Source of the DNA: Paracoccus thiocyanatus
GTDB lineage: Bacteria; Pseudomonadota; Alphaproteobacteria; Rhodobacterales; Rhodobacteraceae
Length of the DNA stretch: 64,000 nucleotides
Reading direction: 5' to 3'
Assembly: GCF_900156255.1 (NCBI RefSeq)
Contig: NZ_FTMK01000010.1
Location: 1-64,000 of the forward strand
Below are positions 9,701-16,291 of the stretch, in pieces (the stretch's first letter is position 1; each line of letters opens with the position of its first letter). Both the position numbers and the translations under genes were made by a program. The notes below the pieces were generated by a model. The model was given only the letters and a program-made list of their open reading frames with translations. It ran no database searches and was not told the DNA's origin.

Positions 9701-9958
9701 GCCCTTGACGATGGTTTCCAGGGGTTCCGTCACCAGCTTGACCGCATCCTCGGCCCGCAGGCCGGGGGCCTGGACGCGGATGTCCACCATCGGGACCGAG
9801 ATCTGCGGCTCTTCCTCGCGCGGCAGGCTGATCAGCGCCAGCACCCCAAAGGCCAGCGCCGCGATCAGGAACAGCGGCGTCAAGGGCGAGGTGATGAAGC
9901 CGCGTGTCAGCCAGCCCGCAAGGCCGGGGCTGCGAGGGTTGCCGGCGGGGGTGGTCAT
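6767..9958 (-). CDS. RND efflux pump, inner-membrane permease
   Basis: This 1063-residue proton-driven exporter of the AcrB/CzcA superfamily has the standard layout: TM1 near residues 28-45, a large periplasmic loop, TM2-6 around 350-500, a second loop and TM8-12 at the end. TM4 carries the paired aspartates of the proton relay in GILVDDAIVVIENIARH. PREEEPQISVPMVDI after TM1 is typical of the family. It overlaps the adaptor gene by 4 bp, and no outer-membrane channel gene is present, so a TolC from elsewhere must be used. The substrate is unknown. The operon begins with a DUF2892 gene behind an SqrR-type dyad (11162-11177), which suggests expression during sulfide stress. Confidence 0.88.
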   Translation of the reverse strand: MTTPAGNPRSPGLAGWLTRGFITSPLTPLFLIAALAFGVLALISLPREEEPQISVPMVDIRVQAPGLRAEDAVKLVTEPLETIVKGIDGVEHIYSQTQDDGVLVTARFLVGTPSDAAVLRVHDKLRANMDRIPVGIPEPQVVGRGIDDVAIVALTLSARPDAADRVTAAELTRIARELRTELAKIDDVGLTYLIGEMDEAIRIAPDPAKLALYGITLQQLAGKVQGANRALPAGTVRDGGQQVMLVAGETLRSPDEIGNLVLTARDGRPVYVRDVADLGFVSDTSDALVATIDRDSDRRPAVTLALAKRPGANAVTVAEAIMHRAETLQGSLIPDDMQVEITRDYGETANEKANELLYHLGLATLSIIALVWLAIGRREALVVAVVIPVTILLTLFASWIMGYTLNRVSLFALIFSIGILVDDAIVVIENIARHWGMGGTDRRETAIEAVIEVGNPTIVATLTVVVALLPMLFVSGMMGPYMSPIPSNASVAMIFSFFVAVTVTPWLMLKVAGRAPLHHGAEGQGGRLGRLYAAVARPVLASKGRAWLFLGGVIVLTFGSLALFYTRDVTVKLLPFDNKSELSVTIDLPEGAAVEATDAVAQAVARAAMELPEVISVQTHAAAAAPFNFNGLVRHSFYRTQPHQGEVAVNLTPKHDRDRSSHQIALDLRARVQALPLPQGTVLKVVEPPPGPPVMATLLAEIYGPDPQTRRAVGEKVEAAFRSVPFIVDVDNSWGDAAPRLRALISPDDLDFYGVAESDVFDSIAILNGSTTVGYSHRGEGRAPIPIRVERPRDQRVPGEDFLTTPIPADLLPGNRGVVELGDVVRIEEERASHILFRHNGRPAEMVTAELAGDFEAPLYGMMAVKDALEAQDWTGLPQPEIRLRGQPEDDSASTLLWDGEWEVTWVTFRDMGGAFAVALLGIYILVVAQFGSFRLPLVILTPVPLTFIGILGGHWLFGAPFSAPSMIGFIALAGIIVRNSILLVDFIRHDTTGRPLTEVLIDAGAVRFRPILLTALAAMIGAAVILTDPIFQGLAISLFFGLISSTLLTVLVIPAVYRVFRT

Positions 9959-10914
9959 GGGACGACCACCTTGTCGCCCGGCGCAAGGCCGGTCACGATC
10001 TCGACCATGGCCACGCCGTCCTGCGCCAGGCTTTCGCCGGTGATGACCGCGCGGCGCGCCTCGCCGGACGGTTCGGCGACGCTGACGAAATCCACCCCGC
10101 CGCGGGTCGTGACCGCCGTGGCGGGCACCAGCAGCGCCCGGCGCTGCCCGACCGGCAGGTCCACCGCGACGCGCGCGCCGACAAAGGCATCGGCAAGCTG
10201 GTCCACCTCGACATCGGCCTGGACCCGGCCGCCCTGGATCAGCGGATAGACCTTGGCCAGCCGGCCGGCCACGGCCTTGCCGCCGGCAATGATCTGGATT
10301 TCAGCCCCCTCGGTCAGGTCGGCGGCATGGCGTTCGGGCACCGACAGGCGCAGGAAGAAGCCGCCGCCGCCCACGCTTGCCACCACCTCGCCCGGCATGA
10401 CGACCGAGCCGCGCACTGCCGGCACGCTCAGCACCCGGCCCGTCACCGGCGCCAGCACCGCGCCTTCGGCCTGTTGCTGTTCGACCACGGCGCGCTCGGC
10501 CTGGGTCGCGGCGATCTGTCCGCGGATGACATCGACCGCGGTCTGCAACTGCTCCAGTCGTTGCTGCGATGTCGCGCCGCGCTCGACCAGCGACGCGCCG
10601 CGGGCGCGGTCGGATTCCGCCACGGCCAGTTGCGCCTGCAACGCCTCGATCCGCGAGGCATAGGCGGCGATCTGGAAGGCGATCTTGTCGTCATGGACGG
10701 TCGCAAGCCGCGCGCCCTGTTCGACCCGGTCCCCCTCGCTGACCAGCAGTTCCGTCACCGTGCCGCCGATGCGCGCCCGCGCCGGGATGGTGTCGCGCGC
10801 CTCGACCGTGCCGTAGACGGCCTTCATCTCGGGAATGAGGCGCCAGTCCAGGGTCAGCGGCTGGGCCAGCGCCGGCCCGGCGGCGACAAGGGCGACAAGC
10901 AGCAGCAATCGCAT
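9955..10914 (-). CDS. RND periplasmic adaptor (HlyD/MFP family)
   Basis: This membrane-fusion protein links the permease to an outer-membrane channel. After a signal peptide (MRLLLLVALVAAGPALAQ) come a barrel-sandwich half (IGGTVTELLVSEGDRVEQG), an alpha hairpin with coiled-coil character (about residues 70-130, rich in Ala/Glu/Gln), the second half of the lipoyl-like domain (GAVLAPVTGRVLSVPAVRGS) and a beta-barrel. The frame is open much further upstream, but ATG at 10914 begins the signal peptide. It has 319 residues, starts 11 bp after the DUF2892 gene and overlaps the permease start (ATGA). Confidence 0.88.
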   Translation of the reverse strand: MRLLLLVALVAAGPALAQPLTLDWRLIPEMKAVYGTVEARDTIPARARIGGTVTELLVSEGDRVEQGARLATVHDDKIAFQIAAYASRIEALQAQLAVAESDRARGASLVERGATSQQRLEQLQTAVDVIRGQIAATQAERAVVEQQQAEGAVLAPVTGRVLSVPAVRGSVVMPGEVVASVGGGGFFLRLSVPERHAADLTEGAEIQIIAGGKAVAGRLAKVYPLIQGGRVQADVEVDQLADAFVGARVAVDLPVGQRRALLVPATAVTTRGGVDFVSVAEPSGEARRAVITGESLAQDGVAMVEIVTGLAPGDKVVVP

Positions 10915-10925
10915 GGCTTGAACTT

Positions 10926-11126
10926 TCAGAAGGCGCAGCCGGGTTTGATGCCAAGCTTGCGCAGGATCGTGGCTGCCGGGCAGAAGCCGGTAAAGGCGGA
11001 TTGCAGCAGGTTGGCGCCGACAAAGACCGTCAGCCAGACGAACCAGGGCGAAACCCAGACCGTCAGCGCGACGGAAAGCAGGATCATGAATCCCGCAAAG
11101 GCGAAAATGGCGCGGTCGAGTGTCAT
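10926..11126 (-). CDS. DUF2892 small membrane protein (YgaP C-terminal-like)
   Basis: This 66-residue protein has two helices (about 8-25 and 29-45), with the conserved cysteine motif FTGFCPAATILRKLGIKPGC near the C-terminus. The same module is fused to the rhodanese domain in E. coli YgaP, and free copies are common in sulfur-oxidation gene sets. It is the first gene of the RND operon. ATG at 11126 is preceded by an AGGATTT ribosome-binding stretch and begins right at the first helix. A paralogue lies at 13286-13489 in the dioxygenase operon. Confidence 0.85.
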   Translation of the reverse strand: MTLDRAIFAFAGFMILLSVALTVWVSPWFVWLTVFVGANLLQSAFTGFCPAATILRKLGIKPGCAF

Positions 11127-11161
11127 CGGAAATCCTCCAGAACAGCGATTGCTGTCCGTAT

Positions 11162-11177
11162 ATACATATATGCGTAT
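11162..11177. promoter_or_regulatory. SqrR-type operator upstream of the DUF2892-RND operon
   Basis: ATAC-ATATATGC-GTAT is a dyad with perfect arms and an 8-base spacer, 35 bp before the DUF2892 start. It lies in an AT-rich patch (TATACATATATGCGTATAAT) unlike the surrounding sequence, where a promoter would be expected. A partly overlapping GTATATAC half-site adds a possible second contact. The assignment rests on similarity to the other five sites. Confidence 0.55.
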
Positions 11178-11308
11178 AATCGTTTTCAAGGCAAAACGCC
11201 GTGGCTGGGGCCGGAAAAGCCCCGGCTGCGACATTTCGCCCTGCCGTGCCGAATATGCCGAACCGGGCCGGACAGGGGCTGTCGCCCCTGCCGACCCGCG
11301 CCATTGGT

Positions 11309-11779
11309 TCAGAAATCCTTGGCGCGATAGCTGTCGTGGCATGCCTTGCAGGTGCCGCCGACCTTGCCGACGGCAGCGGCAAGCGCCTCTTGCCCCTGGC
11401 CCGCGACCTCGTTCAGGCCGGCCACCGCCTCGCGGAAGGCCATGCCCTTGGCGCGGTAATCATCGGTCTGTTCCCAGATCGCCGGCAGCGCCCGCGTCTT
11501 GCCGGCCAGATCGGCATTCGAGGTTCCGGGCGCCAACAGGTCGTCATGCAGATATTCCGACAGCGTCCCAAGATCGCCCGCCAAAGCCTTGGCCCGGTCG
11601 GCGTCGTAGGGCGCCTCTCCCTTGGCCATGGCGGCCAGCCCGCCCATCTCCAGGTTGACCAGGCTGAAATAGCCGATACGGGCGGCGGCAATATCCGCCG
11701 GCTCGGCGGCTTGGGCCAAAGCCGGAGCGATCAGGACGGGAAACGCCAGCGCGGCGGCAGTAACAATGGACTTGCGCAT
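11309..11779 (-). CDS. Cytochrome c' (c-type haem, periplasmic)
   Basis: This 156-residue protein has a signal peptide (MRKSIVTAAALAFPVLIAPALAQA) and a helical body ending in the haem attachment motif C144-K-A-C147-H148, the C-terminal position typical of cytochrome c'. Members bind NO, CO or possibly other small ligands at a five-coordinate haem. I prefer ATG at 11779 over an in-frame GTG at 11788 because the signal peptide begins there and GAGGTGA is spaced correctly. An SqrR-type dyad lies 62 bp upstream. A role in buffering NO or sulfide near the electron-transport chain is inferred from the neighbours. Confidence 0.85.
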   Translation of the reverse strand: MRKSIVTAAALAFPVLIAPALAQAAEPADIAAARIGYFSLVNLEMGGLAAMAKGEAPYDADRAKALAGDLGTLSEYLHDDLLAPGTSNADLAGKTRALPAIWEQTDDYRAKGMAFREAVAGLNEVAGQGQEALAAAVGKVGGTCKACHDSYRAKDF

Positions 11780-11841
11780 GAAAATCACCTCTTGCTCGCG
11801 AGATCAGCGACTCGCGTGGAACTCGAATGAACGGCGATAAC

Positions 11842-11857
11842 ATTCGAATGTTCGAAT
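11842..11857. promoter_or_regulatory. SqrR-type operator between cytochrome c' and sqrR
   Basis: ATTC-GAATGTTC-GAAT is a perfect ATTC-N8-GAAT dyad whose spacer itself contains GAAT and TTC, so overlapping registers are possible. It lies 62 bp before the cytochrome c' start and 95 bp before sqrR, and could regulate both divergent genes. Confidence 0.65.
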
Positions 11858-11917
11858 ATTAACGTGGCGAAAAGCCGCAGAGAAATGCCCGCCCGCAGGC
11901 GCCGCGCGGGCTTTTCC

Positions 11918-11952
11918 TTGACCGTATATTCGCAGCCATGTAGCTATTAAGG
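11918..11952 (+). promoter_or_regulatory. Possible sqrR promoter giving a leaderless transcript
   Basis: TTGACC (11918-11923) is a good -35 element. Seventeen bases later comes TAGCTA, a poor -10, which would place the transcription start at the A of the sqrR ATG. The only Shine-Dalgarno-like bases, AAGG, lie directly against the ATG, too close to work normally, which is why I suggest a leaderless start. Confidence 0.3.
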
Positions 11953-12273
11953 ATGACCGCAAAGCTTAGCATAGACCCGGAAAGCATGCGCGCCGCCGCC
12001 GACGAAGCCAGCGAGTTCCTGAAATCGCTGGGCAACCGTCATCGGCTGCTGATCCTGTGCCAATTGGTTCCGGGCGAAAAATCGGTGGGCCAGCTTGCGG
12101 ATTTCCTGGGCATCCGCGATTCGACCGTGTCGCAGCATCTGGCGCTTTTGCGCCGCGACAAGATCATTGCCGGCCGGCGCGATGGCCAGACGATCTGGTA
12201 TCGCATCGAAAGCCAGCCGGCGCTGGACATGATGGAAATGCTTTACAACAGCTTCTGCAACCGCAAGGACTGA
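11953..12273 (+). CDS. sqrR: ArsR-family persulfide-sensing repressor (SqrR/BigR type)
   Basis: This 106-residue winged-helix repressor has its recognition helix around IRDSTVSQHLALLRRDKI (residues 54-71). It has exactly two cysteines, C36 (LLILCQL) and C102 (NSFCNRKD), 66 residues apart. That matches the C41/C107 spacing of Rhodobacter capsulatus SqrR, where the pair forms a polysulfide bridge and releases DNA. No metal-binding ArsR motif (ELCVCDL) is seen. It sits in the middle of the sulfur island, beside the dyad at 11842, and probably controls the six sites listed here. BigR or YgaV are equally valid names for this subfamily. Confidence 0.88.
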   Translation: MTAKLSIDPESMRAAADEASEFLKSLGNRHRLLILCQLVPGEKSVGQLADFLGIRDSTVSQHLALLRRDKIIAGRRDGQTIWYRIESQPALDMMEMLYNSFCNRKD

Positions 12274-12317
12274 CGCGCCCAGCCCCTGCCTGAGCCGGCG
12301 CGGCCCGCAGGGGGGCC

Positions 12318-12692
12318 TTAGGCCCGGCCGGAAACCGGCCCGCGGCAGGCCAGCGCATACATGGCCCGCACCCTGGCGCCCGAACGGCACCAGCCCAGGA
12401 CCGGCCCGTCCGCCTCGGCCAGGATGCGGCGCAGAGCCGCCAACTGGCCGGGCGTGGGCGGGACCGAGCTGGGCAGATGCCGGGCGGTCAAGCCATGGCG
12501 CCTTGCCTCGGCCGCGATGGCGGCGAATTGGGGCTGGCCGCGATCTTCGCCGTCGCGACGAATGCAGACCAGCACCCGAAACCCGGCCTCGGCCACGGCG
12601 GGCAGATCCTCGGGGCGGATCTGCCCGGTGGCCGAAAACCGATCATCAATGCGCCGGAACCTTGGCCTGCGGCGCGGTCCAAAGGGCCACAT
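12318..12692 (-). CDS. TIGR01244/DUF442 family sulfurtransferase-like protein
   Basis: This 124-residue single-domain protein has a dual-specificity-phosphatase-like fold. The opening FRRIDDRFSATGQIRPEDLP (from residue 12) is the family hallmark, and the active loop is W-C102-R-S-G-A-R107, a CX4R variant of the Cys-loop. The same domain forms the N-terminal half of Blh proteins, where it is thought to act on persulfide. It starts directly after the preceding small frame (TGA-ATG), with AGGGGG ahead, and is the last gene of the operon that begins with the metallo-hydrolase at 14394. A sulfur-transfer role for the product is inferred. Confidence 0.8.
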   Translation of the reverse strand: MWPFGPRRRPRFRRIDDRFSATGQIRPEDLPAVAEAGFRVLVCIRRDGEDRGQPQFAAIAAEARRHGLTARHLPSSVPPTPGQLAALRRILAEADGPVLGWCRSGARVRAMYALACRGPVSGRA

Positions 12693-12818
12693 TCACGCCC
12701 CCTGCCGAAGGTCGCGGGCAGGGGCAAGCGCCCGTGCCCGCACGGGATTCGCCGCCGTGATCCCCGCCAGCATCGCGGCGGCAGGAATCGCAGGCCCTGG
12801 GCGCAACAGCACGCCCAT
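12693..12818 (-). pseudogene. Likely collapsed remnant of the second YeeE/YedE-type half (DUF6691)
   Basis: A 41-codon frame fills the space between the YeeE-like gene and the sulfurtransferase gene almost exactly: ATG starts 2 bases after the upstream stop, and its TGA touches the next ATG. The residues include LLRPGPAIPAAAMLAG, reminiscent of the CPGPA...AMLAG end of DUF6691 proteins, the usual partner of the gene upstream, with the bulk of that protein missing. It is either an internally deleted partner gene kept in frame for coupling or a coincidental short frame. Confidence 0.4.
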
Positions 12819-12819
12819 C

Positions 12820-13251
12820 TTAGACCCATCCCAACAGGTGGCGCGTGACATAGACCGTCACGCCGGTCGCCAGCATGAAGGTCAGCGTCGCCACGATCGA
12901 GCGCGCCGAAAGCCGCGCCATGCCGCAGACCCCATGGCCCGAGGTGCAGCCGCCGCCATAGGTCACGCCGATCCCCACCACCAGCCCGCTGACGGCGGTC
13001 CAGCCCAGCGGAACCGGGCTGTCAAAGGGGATCTGGACCCCGGCCATCTGCATCAGCAGCAGCGGGGCCGCGATCGCCCCGGCCAGAAAGGCCAGCCGCC
13101 AGCCGCGCCCCGCGCCGGGCGCGAATGCCGCGGCCAGGATCCCGGTCATGCCGGCGATGCGGCCGTGAAGGGCCATCAGCAGCACCGCCGCCAGCCCGAT
13201 CAGCGCGCCGCCCAGCAGCGATTGCACAGGTGTGAACTCGGTCATTGCCAT
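12820..13251 (-). CDS. YeeE/YedE family membrane protein (sulfur-compound transporter half)
   Basis: This 143-residue protein has four predicted helices and the conserved cysteine motif GGGCTSGHGVCGMARLS near residues 99-115. Family members form a channel for thiosulfate or related sulfur compounds. Here only the first half-protein is intact; the usual adjacent DUF6691 half seems to have collapsed (12693-12818), so the protein may act alone or as a homo-oligomer. It lies in the operon with the dioxygenase-like hydrolase and a DUF2892 protein, behind the dyad at 14446. Confidence 0.85.
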   Translation of the reverse strand: MAMTEFTPVQSLLGGALIGLAAVLLMALHGRIAGMTGILAAAFAPGAGRGWRLAFLAGAIAAPLLLMQMAGVQIPFDSPVPLGWTAVSGLVVGIGVTYGGGCTSGHGVCGMARLSARSIVATLTFMLATGVTVYVTRHLLGWV

Positions 13252-13285
13252 GCCTCCGCCGCCTGGGGCGCCATCCGGCCGCGGC

Positions 13286-13489
13286 TCATTCCCGGCCCCC
13301 CGTTCGGATGCCCAGCATCGCCCAGACCGGGCAGAAACGCACCAGGCCGGTCACGACCAGCACCAGCCCGACGATCACCGACACCCAGGTCCAAAGCGTC
13401 GATAGCCCGGCCAGGAACGGCAGCAGCACCAGCACGACGCCCAGGATCAGGCGCAGCGCGCGTTCGGCAGTTCCGATATTGATCTGCAT
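13286..13489 (-). CDS. DUF2892 small membrane protein
   Basis: This 67-residue protein has two helices (about 14-30 and 34-50) and a cysteine in VRFCPVWAMLGIRTG, the same layout as the paralogue at 10926-11126. MQINIGTAERALRLILG is the typical opening. ATG at 13489 has a strong AGGAGG ribosome-binding site 7 bases upstream. Second gene of the operon. Confidence 0.87.
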   Translation of the reverse strand: MQINIGTAERALRLILGVVLVLLPFLAGLSTLWTWVSVIVGLVLVVTGLVRFCPVWAMLGIRTGGRE

Positions 13490-13515
13490 CTCGCGTCCTC
13501 CTTTTGATTTCGGCT

Positions 13516-14394
13516 TCAGCTCCAGGGGGCCTGCAACAGGTCCAGCGGCAGCTTGAGATAGCGCCGGCCATTCGCTTCCGGTTCCGGCAGGCGGCCGGCA
13601 TTGGTGTTGATCTGCAAGGCGTGCAGGATCAGCTTGGGCATGGGCAGGGTGCGGTCCCGCGCCTCTCGGGCGGCGACGAACTCGGCCTCGGTGCGATATT
13701 GCGCCATGTGGATATTGCTGGCCTTTTGTTCGGCCACGGTCGATTCCCAGCGCGGATCGCGCCCGCCCTGGCAATAGTCATGGCCGGTAAAGACCCGCGT
13801 CTCGTCGGGCAGTTCCAGGATCTGCTGGATCGAGCACCACAGCACATGCGCGTCGCCGCCGGGGAAATCGGCCCGCGCCGTGCCGCTGTCGGGCATGAAC
13901 AGCGTGTCATGCACAAAGGCCGCGTCGCCGATCACATAGCTGATCGAGGCCAGCGTATGGCCGGGCGACAGCAGCACCCGCGCCGGGATGTCGCCGACCT
14001 GGAAGGTCTCGCCCTCGGCGAAAAGCTTGTCCCATTGCGAACCGTCGGCCGGAAAGTCGGGCCAGTTGTAGAAGCCTTTCCAAAGCTTCTGCACCTCGAC
14101 CACCTTTTCGCCGATGGCGGTGGGGGCGCCGGTCTTGCGCTTGAGGTAATCGGCGGCCGAGAAATGGTCGGCATGCGGATGGGTGTCCAGGATCCACTGG
14201 ACCCGGTAGCCCCGCTCGGCGACAAAGGCCAGGATACGGTCTGCCTCGATCGTGGCGGTGGCGCCGGACTTTTCGTCATAGTCCAGCACCGGGTCGATGA
14301 TGGCGCATTTCTTCGTCGCCGGGTCGGCCACCACATATTGCACCGAGCCGGTGCGCGCCTCGTAGAACCCTGTCACCTCGGGGGCATGGGACAT
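13516..14394 (-). CDS. blh: Metallo-beta-lactamase-fold persulfide dioxygenase-like protein (Blh/ETHE1 group)
   Basis: The product probably oxidises glutathione persulfide to sulfite using a single iron. The protein has 292 residues. The metal motif T-H72-P-H74-A-D76-H77 is followed by a glycine/histidine motif in SPGHTLASISYVIG, an aspartate in FVHDTLF, and a late FTGHDY. The N-terminal YEARTGSVQYVVADPATKKCAIIDPVLD pattern is that of BigR-linked Blh and ETHE1. ATG at 14394 has GGAGGAAG upstream; the frame is open 17 codons earlier, but those residues do not match the family. It is first in the operon, 51 bp after the dyad at 14446, so SqrR control is likely. Confidence 0.85.
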   Translation of the reverse strand: MSHAPEVTGFYEARTGSVQYVVADPATKKCAIIDPVLDYDEKSGATATIEADRILAFVAERGYRVQWILDTHPHADHFSAADYLKRKTGAPTAIGEKVVEVQKLWKGFYNWPDFPADGSQWDKLFAEGETFQVGDIPARVLLSPGHTLASISYVIGDAAFVHDTLFMPDSGTARADFPGGDAHVLWCSIQQILELPDETRVFTGHDYCQGGRDPRWESTVAEQKASNIHMAQYRTEAEFVAAREARDRTLPMPKLILHALQINTNAGRLPEPEANGRRYLKLPLDLLQAPWS

Positions 14395-14445
14395 GAAAGC
14401 TTCCTCCTTCCTGATCGCCGTTTGCAATGGAGCGCCGCCTAACAT

Positions 14446-14461
14446 ATTCGCTTATGCGTAT
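14446..14461. promoter_or_regulatory. SqrR-type operator upstream of the blh operon
   Basis: ATTC-GCTTATGC-GTAT combines one arm of each type seen at the other sites and keeps the 8-base spacing. It is 51 bp before the blh start, inside an AT-rich tract. It aligns well base for base with the site at 21561 (shared core CGTATAT). Confidence 0.55.
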
Positions 14462-14539
14462 ATATGCAATGCCGGCCGCGCCGGGTCTGCATCGGGGATG
14501 CGTCGTGTTGTCCCGCTGCGCTCATGTAAATCATCCTTT

Positions 14540-14555
14540 ATACGTCGCCGCGAAT
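14540..14555. promoter_or_regulatory. SqrR-type operator upstream of cydDCABX
   Basis: ATAC-GTCGCCGC-GAAT again has both arm types with an 8-base spacer, 44 bp before cydD. The spacer is GC-rich, unlike the other sites, so this is the weakest of the six. The two dyads at 14446 and 14540 face divergent operons across 205 bp. Confidence 0.45.
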
Positions 14556-14599
14556 GTAGAGCGCCCTACTAGCGGGCGCGAACAAGCAAAGACACCACC

Positions 14600-16291
14600 A
14601 TGCACGAACCCGAAAGGCAAATTCGGCCGGCTCGGCCCGATTGCGATGGCGCATATCCTGCGGCTCGGCTTGCCTCGGCGCTTGCGGTCGCTGGCGCGAT
14701 GCTGTGGCTGCCGCAGGCGGGCCTTTTGGCCTGGGCCGTGGCGGGCATCGCGGCGGGCGAACCGGCGGCGGCACTGGCCTGGCCGGCGCTTGGCGTGCTG
14801 GCCCTGGGCCTGGCGCGCGCGGTGCTGGAGGCGGCGGCCGGCAGGCTGGCCTGGCGCGCGGCCAGGGGGCGGCTGTCGGCCCTGCGCGGCCAGGCCGTGG
14901 CGGCGCTGTCGGCGCGCTCGCCGCTGGATGCCGGCCGCGTCCCTTCGGGCGAGGCGGCAAGCATCCTTGCCGAACAGGCCGAAGCCGTGGTGCCCTGGCT
15001 TGCGCGCTTTCAGCCCGTGCGGCTGAAGGCCGCGGTCCTGCCGCTGGTGATCCTGGCGGCGATCCTGTCCTTTTCCTGGACGGCGGCGGTGGTTTTGCTG
15101 GTGGCCATGCCGGTGATCCCGGTCTTCATGGTCCTGGTCGGCTGGAAGGCCAAGGCGGCCAGCGCCGCGCAGATGGTCGAGGTCGGCGACGTCAACGCCT
15201 TTCTGCTGGACCGGCTGCGCGGGATGGCGACGATTCGCAGCCTGGGCGCGGTCGAGGCCGTGGCGCAGCGGGTGCGCCGGGACGCGGAATCGCTGCGCGC
15301 CCGGACCATGGCCGTGCTGCGCATCGCCTTCCTGACCTCGGCGGTGCTGGAGCTTTTCGCGGCGCTCGGCGTGGCGATGGTCGCGGTCTATATCGGCTTT
15401 CACCTGCTGGGGAACCTGCCCTTTGGCGCCTGGGGCGACAAGCTGACCCTGGCCGAGGGGCTGTTCATCCTGCTGCTGGCCCCCGCCTTCTTCGAGCCGA
15501 TGCGAGAGCTTTCCGCGGTCTGGCACGACAAGGCCGCGGGCGAAGCCGGGATGGCCGCCTTGCAGCGCCTGGCCGAAGCGGGCGCGACCCTGCCCGGCGC
15601 GCAGGCCGGCCCGCCTGCGTGCAAGCCCGCCGCCGCTCCGGCGCTGCGGATCGAAAGCCTGCGCTTTCGCCATGCCGGCGCGGCCGCGCCCGGCGGGGCG
15701 GTCAGCCTGTCCATCGCGCCGGCCGAGCATGTGGCGCTGGTCGGACCCAGCGGCTCGGGCAAGTCGACGCTGCTTTCGCTGATCGCCGGGCTGGCCCTGC
15801 CCGATTCGGGGCGCATCCTGATCGACGGGCGCCCGCTCGACGCGCAAAGCGCCGCCGAATTGCGCGGCCGGATGGCCTGGATCGGCCAGGCGCCGCATAT
15901 CTTTGCCGGCTCTCTGGCGCAGAACATCACCCTGGGCCGATCGCTGGAGGCGCCCGACAGCCTGCACGAGGCGCTGCGCATCGCCCGGCTGGACCAGGTC
16001 GCCGCCCGGCGCGGCAGCGCCCCCATCGGCGAGGGCGGCGCGGGGCTTTCGGGCGGCGAGTCGCTGCGGCTGGCACTGGCGCGGGTGGCGGCCACGCCGC
16101 AGGCCGGGCTGATCCTGGCCGACGAACCCACCGCGCATCTGGACGCCGCAACCGCGGCCGACATCACCCACGGCCTGCTGGCGCTGGCGCGCGGGCGCAC
16201 ATTGATCGTGGCGACGCATGACCGGGAACTGGCCGCGCGGATGGACCGCATCATTCGCCTGGACGGCCAGGGGCTGGAGGCCGCGGCATGA
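14600..16291 (+). CDS. cydD: CydD, thiol ABC exporter subunit for cytochrome bd assembly
   Basis: CydDC exports glutathione/cysteine reductant to the periplasm and is required for haem insertion into cytochrome bd. The protein (563 residues) has six helices in the first ~300 residues, Walker A GPSGSGKST near 381-389, the ABC signature LSGGESLRLALARV near 480, and Walker B LILADEPTAHLD. The stop overlaps the cydC start (ATGA). ATG at 14600 begins MHEPERQ; the ribosome-binding site is weak, so the start is less certain. The operon runs cydD-cydC-cydA-cydB-cydX. Confidence 0.9.
   Translation: MHEPERQIRPARPDCDGAYPAARLASALAVAGAMLWLPQAGLLAWAVAGIAAGEPAAALAWPALGVLALGLARAVLEAAAGRLAWRAARGRLSALRGQAVAALSARSPLDAGRVPSGEAASILAEQAEAVVPWLARFQPVRLKAAVLPLVILAAILSFSWTAAVVLLVAMPVIPVFMVLVGWKAKAASAAQMVEVGDVNAFLLDRLRGMATIRSLGAVEAVAQRVRRDAESLRARTMAVLRIAFLTSAVLELFAALGVAMVAVYIGFHLLGNLPFGAWGDKLTLAEGLFILLLAPAFFEPMRELSAVWHDKAAGEAGMAALQRLAEAGATLPGAQAGPPACKPAAAPALRIESLRFRHAGAAAPGGAVSLSIAPAEHVALVGPSGSGKSTLLSLIAGLALPDSGRILIDGRPLDAQSAAELRGRMAWIGQAPHIFAGSLAQNITLGRSLEAPDSLHEALRIARLDQVAARRGSAPIGEGGAGLSGGESLRLALARVAATPQAGLILADEPTAHLDAATAADITHGLLALARGRTLIVATHDRELAARMDRIIRLDGQGLEAAA

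Noticed and set aside
14520..14540. FNR-type site upstream of cydD
   Set aside because: CATGTAAATCATC resembles one half only; no TTGAT-N4-ATCAA dyad is present.
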